From Dietzia aurantiaca (GTDB lineage: Bacteria > Actinomycetota > Actinomycetes > Mycobacteriales > Mycobacteriaceae), in contig NZ_JAIFXZ010000001.1 of assembly GCF_021033825.1 (NCBI RefSeq), positions 124,001 to 188,000 of the forward strand: DNA of 64,000 nt, read 5' to 3'. Shown one piece after another: positions 27,044 through 35,131 of the stretch. Below the pieces are notes generated by a model, which was not told the origin of the DNA, ran no database searches, and was given only the letters and a program-made list of their open reading frames with translations. The translations under genes were made by a program, and so were the position numbers. Each line of letters starts with the position of its first letter. Position 1 is the first letter of the stretch.

Positions 27044-27523
27044 ATGAACATCGTCATTCGTGCGGTCCTGCCGCTTCGGGCGCTCCTGGTCCTGCTGTTC
27101 GCCATCCTGTTGGTGTTCCAGACCATGTCGCTGCCCGGCCAGTTCGCCCACATGGCCGCGGAGCACCCCGAGAGCGCGCATCTGCGCTGGCCGCTGACGG
27201 CCGTGACGGTCTTCTGGGTGCTGTGCATCCAGGTGGTGATCGTCGCGACGTGGAGGCTGCTCGGGATGGTGGTGGCCGACCGGATCTTCACGGTGGCCTC
27301 GTTGAAATGGGTGGACGTGATCCTCGGTGCGATCGTCGCCGCCTGGCTGGTGCTGGCCGGGGTGTTCCTGGTGGTGGGGTTCACCGCCGACGACCCCGGG
27401 CTGCCGCTTCTGCTCCTGTTGATGGTGACGATCATCGCGGTGGCCGCGTTGCTGATGGTCGTGATGCGTGCGCTACTGCGACAGGCGACCGGGCTGCGTA
27501 CGGATATGGACGCGGTGATCTGA
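27044..27523 (+). CDS. DUF2975 membrane protein (YoaS-like)
   Basis: 159 residues with four hydrophobic segments (about 9-30, 50-72, 90-112, 122-144). The arrangement and the VVADRIFTVASLKWVDVIL stretch after the second segment fit DUF2975 proteins, which in Bacillus and actinobacteria are encoded with a small XRE regulator. Function unknown. The stop overlaps the next start by one nucleotide (TGATG). The start appears leaderless. Confidence 0.8.
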   Translation: MNIVIRAVLPLRALLVLLFAILLVFQTMSLPGQFAHMAAEHPESAHLRWPLTAVTVFWVLCIQVVIVATWRLLGMVVADRIFTVASLKWVDVILGAIVAAWLVLAGVFLVVGFTADDPGLPLLLLLMVTIIAVAALLMVVMRALLRQATGLRTDMDAVI

Positions 27524-27771
27524 TGCCCATCGTGGTGCGAATAGACGTGGAGCTGGCCCGGCGCAAGATGAGCGTCGGCGAGTTCGCGGAGCGGGTGGGC
27601 CTGACGCCGGCCAACGTCTCCGTCCTCAAGAACGGGCGGGCCAAGGCGGTGCGCTTCAGCACGCTCGACGCCATGTGTCGCGTGCTCGACTGCCAACCCG
27701 GGGACCTGCTCGAGTGGGTGGAGCAAGACCAGAATGACGACAACGACGACGACAACGAGGTCGGTCGATGA
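27523..27771 (+). CDS. Small XRE-family regulator (YozG-like)
   Basis: 82 residues. Helix-turn-helix in residues about 10-45 (MSVGEFAERVGLTPANVSVLKNG), followed by FSTLDAMCRVLDCQPGDLLEW, the typical Cro/C1-type ending of YozG proteins. The C-terminus is a run of Asp/Asn. It is embedded in an operon with a DUF2975 membrane protein and overlaps the following small gene by 4 nt. Likely autoregulator of this operon. Confidence 0.85.
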   Translation: MPIVVRIDVELARRKMSVGEFAERVGLTPANVSVLKNGRAKAVRFSTLDAMCRVLDCQPGDLLEWVEQDQNDDNDDDNEVGR

Positions 27772-27950
27772 AGGCGGCGGTGCGTTTCGTGGTGATCCTC
27801 GTCGGCCTTCTCACGGTGATCGGTCTCGGGATCGCCGGGCTGATCCTCGGTGAGGCCGATGACTCCCCGGGGCTGCAGGCGATCGGGGTGGTGCTCGTCG
27901 TGATCGCGGTGGTCGTCGCCCTGCGGACACCGCATACGCCGAAGCCCTGA
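27768..27950 (+). CDS. Small two-segment membrane protein, function unknown
   Basis: 60 residues: MKAAVRFVVILVGLLTVIGL begins the first membrane segment (about 5-27), a short Glu/Asp-containing loop (EADDSPG) follows, and a second segment (about 36-53). Positive tail. Overlaps the XRE gene by ATGA. I do not recognise a family; coupling to the upstream genes indicates a shared role. Confidence 0.7.
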   Translation: MKAAVRFVVILVGLLTVIGLGIAGLILGEADDSPGLQAIGVVLVVIAVVVALRTPHTPKP

Positions 27951-28003
27951 ATGTCGCACCCCTCAACTCCTACGGTGGAGGGGAGTCGACCAGGGAGAGA
28001 GCC

Positions 28004-29731
28004 GTGCGCCAGAACAGTCCGACCGGCCAGAGCCGCCGGGACGCCGGAGCGGGGCCGTCCCCCGTCGAGGGGCACGGTGGCTCGCACGCCACGGCCGTGG
28101 CCGCCGCGCACGGGGTGCGGACCATGTTCACCCTGTCCGGCTCGCACGTCTTCCCGATGTACGACGCGGCCGAGAAGGAGGACCACGGCGTCTCGCTCCT
28201 GGACGTGCGGCACGAGCAGACGGCGGCGTTCGCGGCCGAGGCGACCGGCAAACTCACCCGCTCCCCCGGCCTGGCGGTGTTGACCGCCGGCCCGGGCGTC
28301 ACCAACGGGGTCAGCGCGCTGGCGCAGGCGACGTTCTCGGGAGCTCCGATGGTCATGATCGGCGGGCGTGCCCCGGCGGCGCGGTGGGGCACCGGCAGTC
28401 TGCAGGAGTTCGACCACGTGCCGGTCGTGCAGTCCGTGACCGTGTCTGCGGAGACAGCCCGAGACACCGCCGACATCGCCCCCGCCACCCATCGCGCGTT
28501 CACCGCCTCGGGCACGGCTCACCGCGGTCCGGCGTTCCTCGACGTGCACATGGACCACTTCTTCGATCGCAGCGAGTCGGTGCGGCCCGGCCCGGGCCCG
28601 GCCGACGACGGCTCCTCCGCCGCCGCGCCCGACCGCTCCCCCGACACCGACGCCGTCGACCGGATCGCCGACCTGATCGTGGGCGCCGAGCGGCCCGTGG
28701 TGGTGATCGGCTCGGACGTGTGGGCCGACGGCGCCGAGGAGGCGGCGCTGCGCTGCGTGGAGACGCTCGGGTTGCCGACGATCCCCAACGGCATGGGCCG
28801 CGGGATCCTGCCCGCGGGGCATCCGCTGCTCGTTACCAAGGCCCGCAGCTTGGCGTTCGGCACCGCGGATCTGGTGATCGTGGTGGGGACACCGCTCGAT
28901 TTCCGGCTCGGGTACGGGGTGTTCGGCGGCAAGGACGACGCGACGCCCGCGACCGTGGTCCATATCGCGGACTCCGAGGGCCAGCTCAGCCACCACGCCT
29001 CTCCGGCCGTGGCGACCGCCGGAGACCTGGGCCGGATCTTCGACGCGCTGCTCGCGGCGATCGAGAAGCGCCCCACGCGACCCGACCGGAGCGGCTGGAC
29101 GGCCTCACTGCGGGAGAAGGCGGACGCCACCCACGCCGCCGATCTGGAGCTGTTCTCCGCGAGCGCGGATCCGATCCACCCGGGGCGGATCTACGGCGAG
29201 CTGGTCCCTCGACTGGCCGAGGACGCGGTGGTGATCGGCGACGGCGGGGACTTCGTGTCCTACGCCGGCAAGTTCATCGAGCCCGCCCGGCCCGGCAACT
29301 GGCTCGACCCCGGGCCGTTCGGCTGCCTCGGCGCGGGGCTGGGTGCGGCGATCGCGGCCCGCATCGCCCGCCCGTCGAGCCAGGTGGTGCTCCTGCTCGG
29401 CGACGGCGCCGCCGGCTTCTCCCTCATCGACGTGGACACGCTGGTGCGGCACAATCTGCCCGTGGTGATGGTGATGGGCAACAACGGTGCGTGGGGCCTG
29501 GAGAAGGGTCCGATGCAGATACTGTACGGCTACGACGTGATCGCCGACCTCGCCCCGGGCACCCGCTACGACCAGGTGGTCCGCGCCCTCGGCGGGGCCG
29601 GCGAGATGGTGACCGACCCGGCGCAGATCGGCCCGGCCCTGGACCGCGCGTTCGCCAGCGGGGTTCCCTACCTGGTGAACGTGATCACCGATGTCGAGGC
29701 CATGTACCCGCGTTCGACGTTCGGGGTGTGA
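28004..29731 (+). CDS. Thiamine diphosphate enzyme, acetolactate synthase-like (IlvG-type)
   Basis: 575 residues, GTG start with GGGAGAG upstream. Three-domain ThDP enzyme: pyrimidine domain with catalytic Glu71 (RHEQTAAFAAE), central Rossmann-like domain, and pyrophosphate domain with GDGAAGFSLIDVDTL ... NN. It matches, along its length, the mycobacterial protein annotated IlvG (Rv1820): ALTAGPG-type TAGPGVTNG, GGRAPAARWG, GSLQEFDHVP, PNGMGRGILP, NGAWGLEKGPMQ, GTRYDQVVRALGG. Acetolactate synthase activity for that group is not certain; oxalyl-CoA decarboxylase or a lyase function is possible. No ilvN regulatory subunit follows. Confidence 0.88.
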   Translation: MRQNSPTGQSRRDAGAGPSPVEGHGGSHATAVAAAHGVRTMFTLSGSHVFPMYDAAEKEDHGVSLLDVRHEQTAAFAAEATGKLTRSPGLAVLTAGPGVTNGVSALAQATFSGAPMVMIGGRAPAARWGTGSLQEFDHVPVVQSVTVSAETARDTADIAPATHRAFTASGTAHRGPAFLDVHMDHFFDRSESVRPGPGPADDGSSAAAPDRSPDTDAVDRIADLIVGAERPVVVIGSDVWADGAEEAALRCVETLGLPTIPNGMGRGILPAGHPLLVTKARSLAFGTADLVIVVGTPLDFRLGYGVFGGKDDATPATVVHIADSEGQLSHHASPAVATAGDLGRIFDALLAAIEKRPTRPDRSGWTASLREKADATHAADLELFSASADPIHPGRIYGELVPRLAEDAVVIGDGGDFVSYAGKFIEPARPGNWLDPGPFGCLGAGLGAAIAARIARPSSQVVLLLGDGAAGFSLIDVDTLVRHNLPVVMVMGNNGAWGLEKGPMQILYGYDVIADLAPGTRYDQVVRALGGAGEMVTDPAQIGPALDRAFASGVPYLVNVITDVEAMYPRSTFGV

Positions 29732-29807
29732 TCCGGCCACCCGATTCCCGCAACGCCTGAGGGCCGGGGCTTAAAGGGGGGGGGTAAAGGTCCGCGCCTG
29801 AAAAGAG

Positions 29808-29839
29808 GAAAGCCGTCCACGGATCCGTGGACGGCTTTC
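29808..29839. terminator. Bidirectional terminator between the IlvG-like gene and tRNA-Met
   Basis: A perfect 16-bp inverted repeat without loop interruption, arms GAAAGCCGTCCACGGA and TCCGTGGACGGCTTTC. T-rich sequence follows on both sides (CTTTCTTCAG on plus; TTTCCTCTTTTC on minus). It serves the tRNA-Thr/Met transcript from the right and probably the ThDP gene from the left. Confidence 0.85.
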
Positions 29840-29847
29840 TTCAGGAG

Positions 29848-29921
29848 TACCGGTGGGGGGACTCGATCCCCCGACCTCACGATTATGAGTCGTGCGCTCT
29901 AACCAGCTGAGCTACACCGGC
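29848..29921 (-). tRNA. tRNA-Met (CAT)
   Basis: Cloverleaf on the minus strand: acceptor GCCGGTG / CACCGGT, D arm GCTCAGCTGGTTAGAGC, anticodon CAT in ACTCATAAT, T arm GGGGGATCGAGTCCCCC. 74 nt, no encoded CCA. The G1-U72 pair excludes the C1-A72 mismatch of an initiator, so this is elongator Met (or tRNA-Ile2 with a modified C34). It is 41 nt after tRNA-Thr, as in mycobacteria (thrT-metT). Confidence 0.93.
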
Positions 29922-29962
29922 ATGCTCTGCTAGTCGGACGATCGCGCCGCCCGCACAGTGCG

Positions 29963-30035
29963 AGCCCCCTGTCGGAATCGAACCGACGACCTTTTCCTTA
30001 CCATGGAAACGCTCTGCCGACTGAGCTAAGGGGGC
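29963..30035 (-). tRNA. tRNA-Thr (GGT)
   Basis: Cloverleaf on the minus strand: acceptor GCCCCCT / AGGGGGC, D arm GCTCAGTCGGCAGAGC, anticodon stem TTTCC / GGAAA with loop ATGGTAA (anticodon GGT), T arm GTCGGTTCGATTCCGAC. 73 nt, discriminator T, no encoded CCA. First gene of the tRNA-Thr/tRNA-Met pair. Confidence 0.94.
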
Positions 30036-30193
30036 GGGCCACATCGAGTCTCGGACTGTCCGTCCTCGGCTCGGTGCGTAAGCCTTTAGCAGATTACACA
30101 CAGGCTTCGAGCGCACACAAATCGGCTGGTCAACCGTGGCCTACCCCGATCTGAGCGGCGGCTGCTCGCCGTCGGGGGTGGCAGAATGCTCCC

Positions 30194-30916
30194 ATGCGCA
30201 TCTCCGTGGTCGTCCCGGTCCTGAACGACGCCGATGAACTCCGCGGATGCCTCGCCGCACTGCTAGGACAGTCGCGACCGGCCGACGAGATCGTCGTGGT
30301 CGACAACGGCTGCTCTGACGACAGCGCGGCCGTCGCCCTCGCCGCGGGCGCGCGGGTGATCGAGGAGCCCGTCAGGGGCATCCCGGCTGCGGCGGCGGCC
30401 GGCTACGACTCGGCAACCGGCGATGTGATCGCCCGGCTGGACGCGGACTCTCGCCCCGGCCCCGACTGGCTCGCCCGAATCGAGACGGCCTTTGAGACGG
30501 ACGCGGAGCTTTCGGCGCTCTCCGGGCCCGGCGAGTTCATCGGGCTCGAGGGATGGCGCGCCGCGGCGGCCCGGGTGCTCTACATGGACGCCTTCTTCCT
30601 GTCGGTCGGCGCGGCGATGGCGCACCCGGTACTGTTCGGCTCCAACCTGGCGATGCGCGGCAGTGCGTGGGATCGGGCGCGCGACGGTGTCGACCGGACT
30701 GACCCCGAACTCCACGACGACATCGACCTGTCGTTCCAGTTCGGCGCCGCCGACCGCGTGGTCGTGGACCGCTCGCTGAGCGTCGGGATCTCCGCGCGCC
30801 CCTTCGACGACCCGGCCGCCATGCGGAGACGGTTCTCCCGGGCGTTCCGGACGATCTTCCGCAACTGGCGCACGAGTCCACCCTCGCAGCGGTGGCTGGA
30901 GCGCGCCCGCCGCTGA
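30194..30916 (+). CDS. Family 2 glycosyltransferase
   Basis: 240 residues, soluble GT-A fold: MRISVVVPVLNDADELRGCL at the start, nucleotide-binding VVDNGCSDDS, the DxD equivalent in ARLDADSRPGPDW, and a D-D-D catalytic segment ELHDDIDLSFQF. It transfers a sugar from a nucleotide donor to an unknown acceptor. It is convergent to lbtBC (48 nt between the stops), which makes carotenoid glycosylation a possible role, but polyprenol or envelope glycan acceptors are as likely. A short Arg-rich tail follows. Confidence 0.88.
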   Translation: MRISVVVPVLNDADELRGCLAALLGQSRPADEIVVVDNGCSDDSAAVALAAGARVIEEPVRGIPAAAAAGYDSATGDVIARLDADSRPGPDWLARIETAFETDAELSALSGPGEFIGLEGWRAAAARVLYMDAFFLSVGAAMAHPVLFGSNLAMRGSAWDRARDGVDRTDPELHDDIDLSFQFGAADRVVVDRSLSVGISARPFDDPAAMRRRFSRAFRTIFRNWRTSPPSQRWLERARR

Positions 30917-30964
30917 CGGTCGTGACGGGCACGGCCGCGGAAGGCTCGGACGGCGAGGCGGCGG

Positions 30965-32230
30965 TCAGACCCAGACGAGAACCGACCAGAGGACGAGCTG
31001 GGTCACGCAGAAGCCGGCCAGCATGTTGAGCACGAGGAAGCGCTTCCAGCCCTCATGGGTCACCTCGGCGGTCGCATCGTCGACCCGGAGGTAGGCGGCG
31101 ACCGTCGCCAGGTACGGCAGGATCGCGAACGCCGCGCCCGACGCGGGCCACGGCGCGCAGATCAGCAACACCAGTACGGCGGCGACGTAACAGGCCAGCG
31201 CGATCCAGACGGTGCTCCGCGCCCCGAGCACGGTCGCGACCGACCTGAGGTCGGCCTCGCGGTCGAAACGCACATCCTGCACGGCCCCGAACGCCTGGGA
31301 CGCCGCGCCCCAGAGCATGAACGCGACCAGGCACGCCCACACCCCTGCGGTGAGTTCGGCTCCGGCGATCGTCCACCCGATGATCGCCGGGGAGACGAAA
31401 TGGAATGCGGATGTGACCGAGTCCAGGAACGGGACTTCCTTGAACCGCAGCCCTTTGACGCTGTAGGCGATCACGGCGAACATGCTGGCGGCCAGCCACA
31501 CCGATGATTCCGCCGAACCCACCAGGACCAGGTAAGCCAGAAACGGCACCGTCGTCACGGCCGAGGCCACGAGCGTCGCCGTGTGGCGCGACCGGTCGAG
31601 CACGGCGCCCTCGACCCCGCCCTTACGCGGATTGCGCAGGTCGGACTCGTAGTCGAAGACGTCGTTGATCCCGTACATCGCGAGGTTGTACGGCACCAGG
31701 AAAAAGACCGTGCCGATCACCCCCACGAGGTCGAATCCGCCGGTGGCCAGGAAGTAGGCCAGAGCGAACGGGGCGGCGGTGTTGACCCACGACACCGGAC
31801 GCGATGACCAGAACAGCGTGGTCAGCAGTGCGGGCGGCGCCGGCCTATCCGGAACGCTGTCCCGAACGCCTGCCCCGGGCTCCTGCGGAGAAGTATGTCC
31901 GTCGGCCACGGCCGCCGGCGTCCGCGCCGTGAGTACGGACCACACCGAGGGCACGAAAACGGCGGCGGCGATCGCGTACGAGAAGTCCTCGATCGGCGCC
32001 AGCCCGACGCGTAGGCCGCTGGTGAGGGCGTCGTCGTAGGCCACGAGACCGGCGGCGATCATGAGGTTGTCGAATATCGCGGTGAGGACGAGCAACACCA
32101 CCAGCGAGCCGCCGACACCGAGCAACAACCGCCGTCGCTCGGCCCCGCGCAGTCGCCACAGGGCGATCGCCGCGGCGCCGAGCACCGGGATCGACATGGT
32201 GAGGTTGATGGTCGTGTAGATACCGGTCAC
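30965..32230 (-). CDS. lbtBC: Fused C50-carotenoid cyclase subunit / lycopene elongase (LbtBC-type)
   Basis: 421 residues from the GTG at 32230, which overlaps the lbtA stop by 4 nt. Residues 1-105: small hydrophobic lycopene cyclase domain with PIEDFSY (79-85). Residues 106-135: Pro/Asp-rich linker. Residues 136-421: UbiA-type prenyltransferase with the two Asp-rich motifs NDVFDYESD (189-197) and DVRFDREAD (319-327) and many membrane segments. The elongase adds dimethylallyl units to lycopene and the cyclase domain, with LbtA, closes the ends. Corynebacterium has these parts as separate genes (crtYf, crtEb); a fusion is what I recall from Dietzia. Last gene of the crt operon. Confidence 0.88.
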   Translation of the reverse strand: MTGIYTTINLTMSIPVLGAAAIALWRLRGAERRRLLLGVGGSLVVLLVLTAIFDNLMIAAGLVAYDDALTSGLRVGLAPIEDFSYAIAAAVFVPSVWSVLTARTPAAVADGHTSPQEPGAGVRDSVPDRPAPPALLTTLFWSSRPVSWVNTAAPFALAYFLATGGFDLVGVIGTVFFLVPYNLAMYGINDVFDYESDLRNPRKGGVEGAVLDRSRHTATLVASAVTTVPFLAYLVLVGSAESSVWLAASMFAVIAYSVKGLRFKEVPFLDSVTSAFHFVSPAIIGWTIAGAELTAGVWACLVAFMLWGAASQAFGAVQDVRFDREADLRSVATVLGARSTVWIALACYVAAVLVLLICAPWPASGAAFAILPYLATVAAYLRVDDATAEVTHEGWKRFLVLNMLAGFCVTQLVLWSVLVWV

Positions 32231-32601
32231 GGGTGCTCCCCCGTTTCGTCGGTACGGGCCGGGTCGTTCCCTGTCCGCCGTGCGCGGAGGTGCTCGGCCG
32301 CGGCCGTCACCCCGGTCGCACAGACCAGCGCCAGGTACGACAGGAACGCCAGGAACACCACCTCTTCCACAGGGATCTCCGGCGCGATGAGCAGTCCGGT
32401 CATGAAGTCGGTCCGGCCGCGGAAGAACACACCGCTGCGCACGCCGAGTACATCCCAGGTCAGGAACAACGCCACTGCGGCGGTGACGGCCAGCGCGGTG
32501 GCGGCCGGGACGCGGAATGCGGCGAGACGCCAACGGTGGTCGATCACGAGGATCCCCGCGAACGAGAGGGCCTGGACCGCAAGGTACGTCAGCCCGATCA
32601 C
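32227..32601 (-). CDS. lbtA: C50-carotenoid cyclase subunit LbtA/CrtYe-like
   Basis: 124 residues from the GTG at 32601, overlapping the crtI stop by 4 nt. Three hydrophobic segments and the cyclase motif IPVEEVVFLAFLSYLAL in the last third, shared with CrtYc/d, CrtYe/f and archaeal/fungal lycopene cyclase domains. Works as a heterodimer with the cyclase domain of the next gene to form rings on elongated lycopene. Ring type (beta, epsilon or gamma) cannot be read from sequence; beta rings are known for Dietzia. Confidence 0.88.
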   Translation of the reverse strand: MIGLTYLAVQALSFAGILVIDHRWRLAAFRVPAATALAVTAAVALFLTWDVLGVRSGVFFRGRTDFMTGLLIAPEIPVEEVVFLAFLSYLALVCATGVTAAAEHLRARRTGNDPARTDETGEHP

Positions 32602-34259
32602 CCGCTGAACACCGTGCCTCCGCCCGGCTCGGCCACCGGGGCGGTGCCGGTGTCGCCGCGCACGTGCTTGAGCACCAGCTCCGCACTGATGAGGCACATC
32701 GGCAGCCCGATCCCCGGAATGGTCGAGGCGCCCGCGTAGAACAGCCCGTCGACGTGCCTGCTGACGTTGCGGGTGCGGAAGAACGCGCTCTGCGCCAGGG
32801 TGTGCGCCGGGCCGAGTGCGGTACCGCGCCAGGCGCCCAGATCCGCCTCGAGATCGGCCGGCGCGATGGTGCGGCGTACGACGATCCGCTCGGCCAGGTC
32901 CGGGATGCCGGTCCAGTCGGCGATCTGCGCGATCGCCTGATCGGCGGCCGCCTCGATCGTCGCGTCACCGGCCCCGTTCACGCCGCCGCGCCCCGATCCG
33001 GGGTCAGCGGGGATCGGCACCAGGACGAAGAGGTTCTCGTGTCCCTCCGGCGCGATCCCGGCATCCGGGTCGGTGTCGGTCGCGCTCGGTCTACAGACGT
33101 AGAGGGAGGCGGGATCGGGGATGTGCGGCTCGTCGCCGAAGATGGCGTCGAACCCCTCCTCCCAGCGCTCGGTGAACAGCAGCGTGTGGTGCGCCAGCTG
33201 CGGCAGCTCGCCGCGCACGCCGAGCAACACCAGCAATGCACCGGGCCCCGGCGTGCGCCGGTCCCAGTAGGACTGCGGGTAGGTGCGGAGGTGGTCCGGC
33301 AGCCACCGGGTCTCGAGGTGGTGCAGGTCCGCGGCGCCGACGACGAGGCCGGCCGGCAGCGTCCGCTCGGCTCGTGCCCGATCACGTACCCGGACCCCCG
33401 TCACGGAGGGCCTGTCCCAGCCGGGGTCGGAGACAGTGAGTGCCATCGCCTCGGTGCCGGTGTGGATGCGCACGCCCTGCTGCTCGGCCACCCTCCGGAC
33501 GGCCGCGATGAGCTCGGTGAAACCACCGCGCGGGTAGAGCACCCCGTCGGCCAGGTCGAGGTGACTCATGAGGTGATAGATCGACGGCGCGAGGTACGGC
33601 GAGGAGCCCAGGAACACCGCCGGGTAGCCGAGGATCTGCTGGATGCGGCGGTCCCGGAAGCGGCGGGCCACGTACGACTGCAGCGGCTGGGCGAGCCGCG
33701 CGAGCAGCGTCCCCGCGCGGGCCACGACCTCCCGCCGCACCAGGGCCGGGTACGAGGTGAAGTTCGTGTAGAGGAACCGCCGCAGTGCGAGGTCGTAGGT
33801 CATGCGGGCCGAGTCGAGGTACCTCTCCAGGACCGCGCCGGCCCCCGGCTCGAGCGACTCGAACAGCGCCGTGGAGGCGGCCCGGTCCGAGCGGACGTCG
33901 ACCGGCTCGGACTGGTTCTCGAAGTAGACGCGGTAGCCGGGGTCGAGTCGGACCAGGTCGAGCTGCTCGGCGGACGAGGTGCCGCAGAGTCGGAAGAAGT
34001 GGTCGAACACCTCCGGCATGAGGAACCACGACGGACCGGTGTCGAAGCGGAACCCGCCGGACGACCAGCTACCCGCCCGGCCGCCGACCTCCTCGGTGGC
34101 CTCGACGAGCGTGACGTCACGGCCCTCCCGGGCGAGTAGCGCGGCAGTGGCCAGCCCGGCGATACCGCCGCCCACCACCACGACGGGACCGTCGGGGGCG
34201 ACGGGTCGCCCCCGACGCGGCCGCAGTCGCAGTCGCAGCCGCTCGAACTCACCACTCAT
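32598..34259 (-). CDS. crtI: Phytoene desaturase CrtI
   Basis: 553 residues from the ATG at 34259, overlapping the crtB stop (ATGA). FAD dinucleotide-binding motif VVVVGGGIAGLATAALLARE (26-45), substrate domain with RFDTGPSWFLMPEVFD, and the C-terminal GLFYAGASTIPGIGLPMCLISAE signature of CrtI-type desaturases. It introduces four double bases of unsaturation into phytoene to give lycopene. The open frame continues upstream for another 470 codons, but that is a shadow of crtB/crtE. Normal family length. Confidence 0.96.
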   Translation of the reverse strand: MSGEFERLRLRLRPRRGRPVAPDGPVVVVGGGIAGLATAALLAREGRDVTLVEATEEVGGRAGSWSSGGFRFDTGPSWFLMPEVFDHFFRLCGTSSAEQLDLVRLDPGYRVYFENQSEPVDVRSDRAASTALFESLEPGAGAVLERYLDSARMTYDLALRRFLYTNFTSYPALVRREVVARAGTLLARLAQPLQSYVARRFRDRRIQQILGYPAVFLGSSPYLAPSIYHLMSHLDLADGVLYPRGGFTELIAAVRRVAEQQGVRIHTGTEAMALTVSDPGWDRPSVTGVRVRDRARAERTLPAGLVVGAADLHHLETRWLPDHLRTYPQSYWDRRTPGPGALLVLLGVRGELPQLAHHTLLFTERWEEGFDAIFGDEPHIPDPASLYVCRPSATDTDPDAGIAPEGHENLFVLVPIPADPGSGRGGVNGAGDATIEAAADQAIAQIADWTGIPDLAERIVVRRTIAPADLEADLGAWRGTALGPAHTLAQSAFFRTRNVSRHVDGLFYAGASTIPGIGLPMCLISAELVLKHVRGDTGTAPVAEPGGGTVFSG

Positions 34260-35131
34260 CGGGACACCCCCGGCCGTCGGGAGACCCGGCGACCGGTGGC
34301 CGCGGCGCGGGCGATGATCTTCAGTTTCACCGCGTCGGGCACTCGGACCCGTCCGGCGCTCACTCCGTCGGCGCCCGCGGCGCGCAGCCGCGCGTTGAGT
34401 TCCGCGAACAGATCGTGCGCGGCCAGCACCGCGAGGCGGTCCCGACCAGGGATCCGGTCGATCGCCATGCGGGCCAGCCGCAGGTCCACGTCCACGTCGT
34501 CCGCCAACTCCCGGACATCGCGGTCGGTCAGCGCGAGTGGATCCCGACCGGGTAGGTAGTTGCGGCCGAGCTCTCCGGAGTCCTCGCGGACGTCCCGGAG
34601 GAAATTGACCTTCTGGAACGCCGATCCGAGTGCGCGCGCACCGGCTGCGAGCTCGTCGTCGTCGCCCGATCCGCCACCCGCGAACGTCCGCAGGCACATC
34701 TCCCCGATCACCTCCGCCGACCCGTGGATGTACCGGCGCAGCGACTCGTCGCTGTGCGCGGTGACGTCCAGGTCCGCCTCCATCGAGTCGTAGAACGGGT
34801 CCACCAGGCGGGCACCGATCCCGAACCGGCGTGCGGTGTCGGCAAAGGCGTGGGTGACGGGGTCCGGGTCCAGCCCCTGCTCGATCGCGCGGTGGGTGCG
34901 GCGGCGTGCCTCGGCGATGAGCTCGCGCGCGGCGGCCGGGTCGTCCATCGCGCCGTCGACCACCTCGTCGGCAACCCTCGCCCACGCGTAGATCGCGGCG
35001 ACATGGGGCCGGGTGGCCGGCGACAACAGTCGGCAGGCCAGGGCGAAGGACGTGGAGTAACGGCGCAACAGCACCTGCGCGCACGCCCGCGCGGCCTCGG
35101 TGAACTCCGCGTGCGGGTTCGTCGGGGTCAT
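34256..35131 (-). CDS. crtB: Phytoene synthase CrtB
   Basis: 291 residues from the ATG at 35131, overlapping the crtE stop by 4 nt. Both Asp-rich substrate-binding motifs are present: DEVVD (55-59) and NFLRDVREDSGE (176-187), followed by GRNYLP. Condenses two geranylgeranyl diphosphates head-to-head to phytoene. Slightly Ala/Arg-rich, but complete. Confidence 0.95.
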   Translation of the reverse strand: MTPTNPHAEFTEAARACAQVLLRRYSTSFALACRLLSPATRPHVAAIYAWARVADEVVDGAMDDPAAARELIAEARRRTHRAIEQGLDPDPVTHAFADTARRFGIGARLVDPFYDSMEADLDVTAHSDESLRRYIHGSAEVIGEMCLRTFAGGGSGDDDELAAGARALGSAFQKVNFLRDVREDSGELGRNYLPGRDPLALTDRDVRELADDVDVDLRLARMAIDRIPGRDRLAVLAAHDLFAELNARLRAAGADGVSAGRVRVPDAVKLKIIARAAATGRRVSRRPGVSR

